Source of the DNA: an uncultured Bacteroidia bacterium
GTDB lineage: Bacteria > Bacteroidota > Bacteroidia > Bacteroidales > UBA932
NCBI GenBank assembly: GCA_902785575.1
Contig: CACZZF010000008.1
Span: 1 to 64,000 of the forward strand
Direction: 5' to 3'
DNA: 64,000 bases
Below are positions 1 through 7,666 of the stretch, piece by piece (position 1 is the stretch's first letter; each line of letters starts with the position of its first letter). The notes below the pieces were generated by a model, which was given only the letters and a program-made list of their open reading frames with translations, searched no databases and was not told where the DNA came from. The translations under genes were made by a program, and so were the position numbers.

Positions 1-387
1 CACGCGTTGCCCGTACGGGGGTGTCACCCTCTGCGCCGGAGTTTTCCAAACTCCTTCCGGTTCCTGCGGTCGGTATTCGTGAACGGTCCTACAACCCCGA
101 CGTGTCCTCGAACACGACGGTTTAGGCTCTTCCCTCTTCGCTCGCCACTACTGGGGGAATCGATCGTTTCTTTCTTCTCCTCCGGGTACTAAGATGTTTC
201 AGTTCCCCGGGTTCGCCCCGTCTATAACGACGGTCCCAGGCCTTCAGCCTGGGGGGTTGCCCCATTCGGACACACCCGGATCACTCCCTGTTTGCGGGTC
301 CCCGGGCATTTTCGCAGCTTACCGCGTCCTTCATCGCCTGCCGAAGCCAAGGCATCCTCCGTACGCCCTTGCTTCTCTTTCTCTCTA
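1..387 (-). rRNA. 23S ribosomal RNA, 5' end (cut by window edge)
   Basis: Read on the minus strand, this matches the start of bacterial 23S rRNA: the helix-1 region (GCAAGGGCGTACGGAGGATG, then CCTTGGC), the GGCGATGAAGGACG block and the GTGGCGAGCGAAGAGGGAAG block, in the right order. The gene runs off the left edge, so only about the first 390 nt are present. The 5' end is placed near 387 by similarity and is not exact. No 16S gene or spacer tRNA lies upstream: the next gene, 256 bp away, is a protein gene on the opposite strand. A promoter at 549-579 points at this gene, so it appears to be transcribed without a 16S partner. Short open frames inside it are not genes. Confidence 0.95.
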
Positions 388-404
388 AGTGAATCATCTC
401 TGAT

Positions 405-446
405 TCGTGAAATTGTCAACTTATATCGTGAAATTGTCAACTTATA
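405..446. repeat. 21-bp perfect tandem duplication in the 23S leader
   Basis: The 21-bp unit starting TCGTGAAATTGTCAACTTAT occurs twice head to tail (405-425 and 426-446), just upstream of the 23S 5' end and inside its leader transcript. Next to it, 391-406 is a small inverted repeat (GAATCA-tctc-TGATTC). The copies may affect pre-rRNA processing or may be a slippage duplication. Confidence 0.8.
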
Positions 447-548
447 CTTAATTACTATACTAGTTGCTGATTTCGTTTCGTTATCACTTTACCTCGTTGT
501 GATCTCTCAGTATTGTCAATGATCTGTCGCTTTTTTCAAAGCGGGCTG

Positions 549-579
549 CAAAGATACGCACTTTTTTTATTCTGGCAAA
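549..579 (-). promoter_or_regulatory. Promoter of the 23S rRNA gene
   Basis: On the minus strand, TTTG (576-579) is followed after 19 nt by TATCTTTG (549-556), an exact match to the Bacteroidota sigma-ABfr consensus (TTTG, 19-21 nt, TAnnTTTG). Transcription would start near 541 and reach the 23S 5' end after about 155 nt. Around 509-523 (minus) the leader holds a CATTGACAATACTG element resembling the boxA-like antitermination motif that precedes rRNA genes in this phylum. There is no 16S between promoter and 23S. Confidence 0.8.
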
Positions 580-643
580 TTTTTTTGAAAAAATTTATTT
601 CATTATCTTTATAAGACCATTAGAGACCAATAATAAATAATAT

Positions 644-2641
644 ATGGAAGAAAAACACAACGCATTACCGGAGAATGCCCAAAGGGAACTCGCCCCAGGT
701 GAGGAATATCATCCCCTGCTTAGCCCCGAGAGAAACTGGGCTGAGGTCACGCCTTATTCTGTGGCCATAGGTCTGTTGATGGTGATAATCTTTTCAGCAG
801 CAGCGGCTTATCTCGGTCTTAGGGTCGGACAGGTATTCGAGGCCGCCATCCCTATAGCCATAATCGCGGTAGGTCTCACCAGCGCATTGGGCAAGAAAGA
901 AGGATTGGGTCAGAATGTCATCATCCAGTCAATCGGAGGCTGTTCCGGCGCCGTAGTGGCCGGCGCTATATTCACTCTTCCCGCGATCTACATCCTTGGA
1001 GTGGAAGTCAATTTCACGCAGATGTTCCTCTCCTCCCTTCTCGGCGGTGTTTTAGGAATATTGTTCCTGATTCCTTTCCGGAAATATTTCGTCAAGGAGA
1101 TGCATGGAAAATATCCCTTCCCTGAGGCCACGGCAACAACCCAAATCCTTGTCAGTGGCGAGGGCGGAAAGGGAGCCGGAACTCTCCTTGTCAGTGGTCT
1201 GATCGGTGGCCTTTATGATTTCCTGGTCAGCACATTCGGCACCTGGTCCGACACTATCAGCACGACCGTGATGGGAATCGGACGCACAGTTGCCGACAAG
1301 GCCAAGGTTCTCCTTAAGATCAACACCAGCGCCGCAGTCCTTGGCCTAGGTTATATAATTGGTCTAAAATACGCTTTCGTGATTTGCTGCGGCAGCCTCC
1401 TGGTGTGGCTGGTCATCATCCCGCTAATGAATATTATCTGGGGTGGCCAGGTGATTGACCTGATGAACACCGGAGTCACAATGACTATCGGTGAGATGTC
1501 GCCAGACCAGATATTCAAGGACTACGCCCGCCATATCGGCATCGGCGGCATCGCCACGGCAGGAATCATAGGTATCATCAAGTCTTTTGGAGTGATCAAG
1601 TCAGCTGTTGGATTGGCAGTCAGGGAGTTCCGCGGATCCGCGGTCCCTTCGACCCCTTCGACAGGCTCAGGGACCGAAAGGACCGGGAAGGAACTACGGA
1701 CCCAGGAAGACCTTCCGATGAAAACCATCGTTTTCGGGATTGTGATCGCCCTTCTGGCAATATTCGCTTTCTTCGCTTTTGGAGGTGTCGTCAATAACAT
1801 CTGGCAAGCGATTGTCGGCCTGCTAATCGTTGGAATAATATCATTCCTTTTCACCACAGTGGCAGCCAACGCCATAGCCATTGTCGGTACCAACCCGGTA
1901 AGTGGAATGACCCTGATGACCCTGATTATCGCTTCGCTGATCCTTGTGGCCGTTGGACTGAAGGGCAATGCCGGAATGGCCGCCGCCCTGATAATCGGTG
2001 GTGTGGTCTGCACAGCTCTCTCGGTCGCCGGATCATTTATCACTGATCTCAAGATCGGTTATTGGATCGGCTCAACTCCTAAGAAGCAGGAAGCCTGGAA
2101 GTTCGCTGGAGTCGCTGTCGCCGCCGCAACTGTCTGTGGAGTCATGCTGGTCCTCAACAAGACCTACGGTTTCGTGGGTGACCAGGCACTTGTGGCCCCT
2201 CAGGCCAACGCGATGGCCGCTGTGATCCAGCCGATGATGAACGGCGGAGGCGCTCCTTGGCTCCTCTATGGCATCGGTGCCGTAATCGCCATCTTGCTGA
2301 CGGTGTTCAAGGTTCCCGCCCTGGCTTTCGCCCTCGGTATGTTCATTCCGATCGACCTCAACCTTCCGCTGCTGGTCGGAGGAGCTATTTCCTGGTACGT
2401 CAGCACCAGGACCAAAGACAAGAAAGTCAATGAGGCCAGAATGAACAAGGGCACTCTGATAGCTTCCGGTTTCATCGCCGGTGGCGCCCTGATGGGTGTG
2501 GTGAGCGCCCTTCTCAAATTCTTCAATGTGGACTGGTTCCTCTCCGCCTGGCACAGCGCCTACGGTGAGGCGATAGCGATAGTGCCCTTCCTCGCGCTCA
2601 TCGCCTATATGATCATATCATCAATGAAAACCAAAGAGTAA
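644..2641 (+). CDS. OPT-family oligopeptide transporter
   Basis: 665 residues, almost entirely hydrophobic segments separated by short loops, as in the OPT (oligopeptide/YSL) secondary transporters. Family-like stretches include SAAAAYLGLRVGQVFEAAIP near residue 50 and the IQSIGGCSGAVVAGAIFTLP region near residue 100. It probably imports small peptides at the inner membrane with protons. The stop codon overlaps the start of peptidase T (TAATG), so uptake and cleavage are translationally coupled. Odd point: residues about 333-347 (PSTPSTGSGTERTG) are encoded by an interspersed DNA repeat inserted in frame in a hydrophilic loop (1642-1675). The ATG at 644 follows an A-rich leader, usual for this phylum. 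Confidence 0.9.
   Translation: MEEKHNALPENAQRELAPGEEYHPLLSPERNWAEVTPYSVAIGLLMVIIFSAAAAYLGLRVGQVFEAAIPIAIIAVGLTSALGKKEGLGQNVIIQSIGGCSGAVVAGAIFTLPAIYILGVEVNFTQMFLSSLLGGVLGILFLIPFRKYFVKEMHGKYPFPEATATTQILVSGEGGKGAGTLLVSGLIGGLYDFLVSTFGTWSDTISTTVMGIGRTVADKAKVLLKINTSAAVLGLGYIIGLKYAFVICCGSLLVWLVIIPLMNIIWGGQVIDLMNTGVTMTIGEMSPDQIFKDYARHIGIGGIATAGIIGIIKSFGVIKSAVGLAVREFRGSAVPSTPSTGSGTERTGKELRTQEDLPMKTIVFGIVIALLAIFAFFAFGGVVNNIWQAIVGLLIVGIISFLFTTVAANAIAIVGTNPVSGMTLMTLIIASLILVAVGLKGNAGMAAALIIGGVVCTALSVAGSFITDLKIGYWIGSTPKKQEAWKFAGVAVAAATVCGVMLVLNKTYGFVGDQALVAPQANAMAAVIQPMMNGGGAPWLLYGIGAVIAILLTVFKVPALAFALGMFIPIDLNLPLLVGGAISWYVSTRTKDKKVNEARMNKGTLIASGFIAGGALMGVVSALLKFFNVDWFLSAWHSAYGEAIAIVPFLALIAYMIISSMKTKE
1642..1675. 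repeat. Interspersed short repeat inside the OPT gene
   Basis: A 34-bp segment bounded by GGTCCC and GGGACC contains CCTTCGACAGGCTCAGG. This is the same repeat family as 12927-12976 (CTGAGCCTGTCGAAGG in the other orientation). It leaves the reading frame intact and adds a low-complexity Pro/Ser/Thr/Gly stretch to the transporter. Confidence 0.75.
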
Positions 2642-3864
2642 TGGAAAAGATTCTTGACAGATTCCTAAGGTACATATCGGTCGACACCCAAAGCGACGAG
2701 AACTCTGAAAGCCAACCTTCAACAGCCAAACAGTTGAACCTTCTATCTATGCTCCGGGATGAGCTCCAGACCATGGGCCTGGAGGCCACCCTTGACGAGT
2801 ATGGTTATGTTATGGCCACAATCCCATCCAACATCAGCCAGAAGGTCCCGAAGATCGGTTTCATAGCCCATGTGGACACAGCCCCCGATGCATCGGGAGC
2901 GAATATCAAACCGCAGATTATCAAGAACTATGATGGTGGCGAGATAGAGCTCAAAGGGGTTCCCGGACTCGCCCTGAAACCCTCCGAGTTCCCCGAGATG
3001 CTCCACTACATCGGCCAGACCCTAATCACAACTGACGGCACGACTCTCCTGGGAGCCGACGATAAGGGAGGCGTGGCAGAAATCATGGACGCGGTACAGT
3101 TTATCGTGGAACATCCTGATTTCAAGCATGGTGAGATCAAGATCGGGTTCACTCCGGACGAGGAGATAGGCCGAGGTGTGGTCAAGTTTGACGTTCCCCG
3201 TTTCGGGGCCGATTACGCCTACACCATGGACGGAGGAGAGATCGGCGAGCTTGAGTTCGAGAACTTCAACGCCGCCTCGGCCAAGATCCATATCCAGGGC
3301 CGTAATGTCCACCCAGGTTATTCAAAAGGCAAGATGAAGAATGCCATCCTGATCGGAACGGAGATGAATTCGCTCCTTCCGGTAGAGCAGAGGCCTGAAT
3401 ATACAGAAGGCTATGAGGGATTCTTCCATCTCATCGCTTTCAACGGATCGGTAGAGGAAGCGGACCTGACTTACATCATCCGCGACCACGACAGGACCAT
3501 TTTTGAGCATAGGAAGGACACAATCGTCAAATGCTGCGAGTTTATAAACATGAAATACGGCGAAGGCACCGCCACCCCTGTGGTTAAGGACCAGTACTAC
3601 AACATGAGAGAGCAGGTCGAGCCTCATTATCATGTTGTTGAGAAGGCGGTCAAAGCTATGGAGATGGCCGGAATCAAACCGAAGATCCAGCCTATCCGCG
3701 GAGGGACCGACGGCGCCAACCTGAGTTTCAAGGGTCTCCCTTGCCCTAATATATTCGCAGGGGGACTGAACTTCCACGGAAAAATGGAATTCGTCCCCCT
3801 GGAATCGATGGAGAAGGCGTCAGAGGTGATTCTGAATATTATCACTCTCTACGCCGGCGAGTGA
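2641..3864 (+). CDS. pepT: Peptidase T (tripeptide aminopeptidase, M20 family)
   Basis: 407 residues, normal for PepT. It releases the N-terminal residue of tripeptides in the cytoplasm. Zinc-ligand and catalytic motifs are visible in order: HVDTAPD near residue 78, GADDKGG near 140, DEEIGRG near 175, DGGEIGELEFENFNAA near 196, and GGTDGANLS near 357. The family's IQPIRGGTDG block is intact. It begins with an ATG that overlaps the stop codon of the OPT transporter, so the two form a peptide uptake and use operon. There is no signal peptide, consistent with a cytosolic enzyme. Confidence 0.95.
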   Translation: MEKILDRFLRYISVDTQSDENSESQPSTAKQLNLLSMLRDELQTMGLEATLDEYGYVMATIPSNISQKVPKIGFIAHVDTAPDASGANIKPQIIKNYDGGEIELKGVPGLALKPSEFPEMLHYIGQTLITTDGTTLLGADDKGGVAEIMDAVQFIVEHPDFKHGEIKIGFTPDEEIGRGVVKFDVPRFGADYAYTMDGGEIGELEFENFNAASAKIHIQGRNVHPGYSKGKMKNAILIGTEMNSLLPVEQRPEYTEGYEGFFHLIAFNGSVEEADLTYIIRDHDRTIFEHRKDTIVKCCEFINMKYGEGTATPVVKDQYYNMREQVEPHYHVVEKAVKAMEMAGIKPKIQPIRGGTDGANLSFKGLPCPNIFAGGLNFHGKMEFVPLESMEKASEVILNIITLYAGE

Positions 3865-3866
3865 TC

Positions 3867-5057
3867 TTATTTGATCACGCCGAGCTCTTTACCCACCTTG
3901 ATAAAGGCAGCGATGGCTTTGTCAAGGTGTTCTTTTTTGTGGGCCGCGGAGAGTTGGACACGGATCCTGGCCTGCCCCTTCGGAACTACAGGATAATAGA
4001 AGCCGGTCACGAATATTCCTTCCTCAGCCATCTTAGCGGCGAACTTCTGTGACAACGGAGCGTCATAAAGCATAACGGCGCAAATGGCGCTCTGGGTCGG
4101 TTTGATGTCGAATCCGGCGGCTATCATCGCGTCACGGAAGTACTTGACATTCTCCTGCTGACGGTCGTGGAGCTCATTGCTCTCGCTCAGCATCTTGAAC
4201 ATCTCGATGCCTGCGGCGACAATCATCGGAGGAAGTGAATTGGAGAAGAGATACGGCCTTGAGCGCTGGCGAAGCATGTCGATAATCTCCTTGCGTCCAG
4301 TCGTGAATCCACCCACAGTGCCGCCGAAAGCCTTTCCGAGGGTACCGGTGAAAATGTCAATACGTCCATAGCAGTCGAACTGCTCGGCTACTCCACGACC
4401 GGTCTTTCCGACAACACCAGCTGAATGGCTCTCATCGACCATCACAAGCGCATCATATTTCTCGGCGAGTTCGCAAATCTTGTCCATCGGGGCGACGTTG
4501 CCGTCCATCGAAAACACACCGTCAGTGCAGATGATGCGGAACCTCTGTGCCTGGGCCTCTTTGAGGCAACGCTCCAGGTCTTCCATGTCGGCGTTCGCAT
4601 AACGATAACGGACGGCTTTGCAGAGACGCACACCGTCGATGATGGAAGCATGGTTGAGCGAGTCGGAGATGATAGCGTCTTCAGCGGTCAACAACGGCTC
4701 GAAGACTCCGCCGTTGGCGTCGAAACATGAGGCGTAAAGGATGGTGTCCTCAGTCTTGAAGAATTTCGAGATGGCTTCCTCAAGCTCCTTGTGGAGGTCC
4801 TGAGTGCCACAGATGAAGCGCACGGAGCTCATTCCAAAGCCCCTCTCGTCCATCGCCTTCTTGGCGGCCTCGATAAGTCTCGGGGAATCAGCCAGGCCCA
4901 GATAGTTATTGGCGCAGAAGTTAAGCGCCTTGCTGCCGTCCTGGAGAGTAATCTCGGCGGATTGGGCAGAAGCGATGTTCCTTTCGTTTTTGTACAGGCC
5001 GGCTTCCTGGATGGAGGCGAGCTCTGCTTTCAAATGATCTTGAAATTTGCCGTACAT
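3867..5057 (-). CDS. kbl: Glycine C-acetyltransferase (2-amino-3-ketobutyrate CoA ligase)
   Basis: 396 residues, the usual length. This PLP enzyme of the alpha-oxoamine synthase family splits 2-amino-3-oxobutyrate with CoA into glycine and acetyl-CoA. The PLP lysine is K242 in GTLGKAFGG; VDESHSAGVVG (about 207-217) and the FCANNYLGLA entry motif (47-56) are typical. It is divergent from the Tdh-type dehydrogenase at 5144, which makes its substrate from threonine; only an 86-bp spacer separates the two. It converges with pepT two bases away. Confidence 0.95.
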   Translation of the reverse strand: MYGKFQDHLKAELASIQEAGLYKNERNIASAQSAEITLQDGSKALNFCANNYLGLADSPRLIEAAKKAMDERGFGMSSVRFICGTQDLHKELEEAISKFFKTEDTILYASCFDANGGVFEPLLTAEDAIISDSLNHASIIDGVRLCKAVRYRYANADMEDLERCLKEAQAQRFRIICTDGVFSMDGNVAPMDKICELAEKYDALVMVDESHSAGVVGKTGRGVAEQFDCYGRIDIFTGTLGKAFGGTVGGFTTGRKEIIDMLRQRSRPYLFSNSLPPMIVAAGIEMFKMLSESNELHDRQQENVKYFRDAMIAAGFDIKPTQSAICAVMLYDAPLSQKFAAKMAEEGIFVTGFYYPVVPKGQARIRVQLSAAHKKEHLDKAIAAFIKVGKELGVIK

Positions 5058-5077
5058 GGTTATAAATGTTAAATTAG

Positions 5078-5109
5078 TTTCGTGTTTACGTGAAATTAAT
5101 GTAAATTTG
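5078..5109 (+). promoter_or_regulatory. Probable promoter of the threonine dehydrogenase gene
   Basis: TAAATTTG (5102-5109) fits the -7 consensus TAnnTTTG exactly. TTTC (5078-5081), 20 nt upstream, is one mismatch from the -33 TTTG. It lies in the spacer between divergent kbl and the dehydrogenase and reads toward the latter. Confidence 0.55.
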
Positions 5110-5143
5110 CGATGCTAATTTAGCGATTTATTCATTAAAGACA

Positions 5144-6097
5144 ATGAAAAATGTACTTGTGATCGGGTCAACCGGACAGATAGGCTCCGAGCTGACAATG
5201 AAAATCAGGAAACTGATCCCTGAAGGTAATGTTGTTGCCGGGTATATCAAGGGTGCTGAGCCTAAAGGAATCCTCCTCGAAAGCGGTCCTGCCGCTGAAG
5301 CGGATGTCTGTAATGGTGAGCAACTTCTGGAGATCGTCAAGAAGTACAAGATTGACACGATCTACAATCTTGCCGCCCTCCTTTCAGCTGTCGCCGAGAA
5401 GAAACCCCAACTGGCCTGGCACATCCAGATTGATGGTCTGATGAATATCCTCGAGATCGCGAGGGATAACGGTTGCGCGGTCTTCACGCCATCCTCCATC
5501 GGATCTTTCGGACCCGAGACCCCACGCAAGAACACCCCCCAGGACACGATTCAGAGGCCCCGTTCCATGTACGGCTGCACAAAGGTAGCCACCGAGTTGC
5601 TGAGCGACTACTATTTCCATAAATACGGGGTTGACACCCGTTCGGTCCGTTTCCCGGGACTGATCTCGAATGTGACACTTCCCGGTGGCGGAACCACCGA
5701 CTACGCTGTCGAGATTTATTATGCCGCGGTAAAGGGAGAGGAGTTCGTCTGCCCTATAGCCCCCGGTACTTTCATGGATATGATGTACATGCCTGACGCC
5801 CTAAAGGCCGCGGTCGACATCATGAACGCTGACCCTTCAAGGCTTGTCCACCGCAATTCCTTCAATATCGCTTCGATGAGCTTTGACCCTGAGATTCTCA
5901 AGGCCAAGATCACCGAGCATATTCCCGGATTCAAGATGCGTTACGAGGTTGATCCTGTCCGCCAGGCGATCGCCGACTCATGGCCGGACAAGATGGACGA
6001 CAGCTGCGCCCGCGAGGAGTGGGACTGGACTCCGTCCTACGACCTCGAGGGCATGACTGTCGACATGATTGACGCTCTGAAGAAAAAGCTCCTTTAA
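5144..6097 (+). CDS. NAD-dependent L-threonine 3-dehydrogenase, SDR/epimerase type
   Basis: 317 residues of the extended short-chain dehydrogenase fold. GSTGQIGSELT at the N-terminus is the NAD-binding GxxGxxG motif, and YGCTKVATE (near residue 143) gives the catalytic Tyr-x-x-x-Lys. This is the short, zinc-independent form of threonine dehydrogenase found in Bacteroidota, not the medium-chain E. coli Tdh. It would oxidise threonine to 2-amino-3-oxobutyrate for the divergent kbl product, giving glycine and acetyl-CoA. The pairing strongly supports the call. Its stop overlaps the convergent phosphodiesterase stop by four bases. Confidence 0.9.
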   Translation: MKNVLVIGSTGQIGSELTMKIRKLIPEGNVVAGYIKGAEPKGILLESGPAAEADVCNGEQLLEIVKKYKIDTIYNLAALLSAVAEKKPQLAWHIQIDGLMNILEIARDNGCAVFTPSSIGSFGPETPRKNTPQDTIQRPRSMYGCTKVATELLSDYYFHKYGVDTRSVRFPGLISNVTLPGGGTTDYAVEIYYAAVKGEEFVCPIAPGTFMDMMYMPDALKAAVDIMNADPSRLVHRNSFNIASMSFDPEILKAKITEHIPGFKMRYEVDPVRQAIADSWPDKMDDSCAREEWDWTPSYDLEGMTVDMIDALKKKLL

Positions 6098-7653
6098 TCG
6101 TACCAGAGCATCGAGGCGGGGAGTTGCTCCACCTCTATGCCAGGACCGATAAGGCCGACTTCCACGTTCTCGCCACCATAGTTCTCGAAATAAGGGATCT
6201 CAAGGCGATGGAAGCCGGCTTTAAGCTCTAACCACGCCTCCGCATATCCGCCTCCATCCCTATCCAAGTCGAACAATAGTTTCCCGTCAAGAAACAGTTT
6301 CGAACCGTCATCAGAAGCAAGTGACAACTGGTACAGGCCAGTCTTCTCTATCTTCATCAAAGTGTTGAAATTGAAGCCGAAATGGTCTTCCTGGCGTTTG
6401 GCCGAAGTCGAGAAGAACGGGATGGTTCCTTGAGCCACGACAGGGCTAGCCAAAGCTTCCCCGACACTCATGAACGGGCCTTCATGGTAGGTGTAGCGTA
6501 TTCCATGCCCCCTAGGGGTGGCTTCGACAGCCTCGAAACTGGCGGAGGCTTCAGGAGTCTCAGGAGCCTTATAATACGTGGGGTCGAAGGGCTCGCATTT
6601 GACCCCATTGTCAGGAGTGAAGTCTACTCCCAACAGATCAGCTATAGTGGCCGCCACCTGCTTCGTATAGAACGGACCATTATCGGAAGTCTCACCAAGA
6701 GCGGGAATGCCTTTCCCAAGAGCCATTACCCAAGTCTGGTTCGCTCCCCTGACATCAGCGCCATGGGAAGTGAACTTCTCACCACGGCCACGGCCATGGT
6801 CAGTAGTCAGCAGGTAGGTAGTCTTACCCCTATAGAATGGATCCGCCTCACAGGTCTCGATGATATCCTTAATAAACGAGTCGGTGTGGGTCACAATGTG
6901 GAGATATTTGTCATACTGGCCGCCATGGCCCCACTCATCGGTCTCGCCGAAAGAGATGAAGAAAAGCTTCGGATGGTCGTTTCGGATGGTCTCGATCGCA
7001 TATGCGTATGTCATACCATCGGGGCGCTCGTCACCACCCTTACCCCAGATGCTCTCCTGAAGGAGATCCAAAGCCTTTAAGGTCGGGCTGGGATCAGGCG
7101 ACACATTTGGCTCAAATGCTGTGCTCCCGGGGAAGCCGCCTTTGTCATTGTTGACCGCGAAACGGATTGACGACCAGGAACCGTAGACCATCACATGTCC
7201 TTTATACCTTGGATCTTGGTTGACCACCTCCATTACACTCGTATTGGGATTAGGCACGGGGTCATTGCTTTCAACCCTCTCGTCATCCGCCCATCCGCAG
7301 AACATCTCACTGTAGCCGGGGTATGAAAACGACTTGTTGTTAGACACCTGCATCAGGCTATTCTTATAACGGTTGCCAAGGAGATACCCGTGAGATGCTA
7401 TATGACTCCAGGTGTATGGCATCAAAACCTGGCGACGGGCCTCCGGGGTCGCTCTCCAATACTCGGCTCGCAAAGCATCAGGGTCACGAGAAAAGCTGGG
7501 ATCAGAAATAAGCAAAGAGTCAGCTCCGGTGAATACCTCCTGCCAGCGCAATCCATCAAACGTTATCACAATCACCTTCGGGTCTTTGTCGACCTTGGCG
7601 CACGAAACAAGGAGGGCACAAATGCCCAATGACAACAATAGTATTTTCTTCAT
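6094..7653 (-). CDS. Alkaline-phosphatase-superfamily phosphodiesterase lipoprotein with PA14-like C-terminus
   Basis: 519 residues. The leader ends in LVSC, a lipobox, so the protein is likely a periplasmic or surface lipoprotein. VITFDGLRWQEVFTGAD (about 28-45) supplies metal-binding Asp and a likely Thr nucleophile, and TTDHGRG (near 300) supplies further metal ligands, as in type I phosphodiesterase/nucleotide pyrophosphatase relatives. Residues about 380-519 form a PA14-like module (HFGFNFNTL, SDDGSKLFLDG, FHRLEIPYFE, LPASMLWYD) shared with four other proteins here. It is a tandem paralogue of the next upstream gene. Substrate unknown; a phosphodiester or phosphomonoester on a glycan is inferred from context. 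Confidence 0.8.
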   Translation of the reverse strand: MKKILLLSLGICALLVSCAKVDKDPKVIVITFDGLRWQEVFTGADSLLISDPSFSRDPDALRAEYWRATPEARRQVLMPYTWSHIASHGYLLGNRYKNSLMQVSNNKSFSYPGYSEMFCGWADDERVESNDPVPNPNTSVMEVVNQDPRYKGHVMVYGSWSSIRFAVNNDKGGFPGSTAFEPNVSPDPSPTLKALDLLQESIWGKGGDERPDGMTYAYAIETIRNDHPKLFFISFGETDEWGHGGQYDKYLHIVTHTDSFIKDIIETCEADPFYRGKTTYLLTTDHGRGRGEKFTSHGADVRGANQTWVMALGKGIPALGETSDNGPFYTKQVAATIADLLGVDFTPDNGVKCEPFDPTYYKAPETPEASASFEAVEATPRGHGIRYTYHEGPFMSVGEALASPVVAQGTIPFFSTSAKRQEDHFGFNFNTLMKIEKTGLYQLSLASDDGSKLFLDGKLLFDLDRDGGGYAEAWLELKAGFHRLEIPYFENYGGENVEVGLIGPGIEVEQLPASMLWYD

Positions 7654-7666
7654 AATCAGGGGTTAA

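Noticed and set aside
7-388. Short open frames at the left edge
   Set aside because: They lie in the 23S rRNA gene, recognised on the minus strand.
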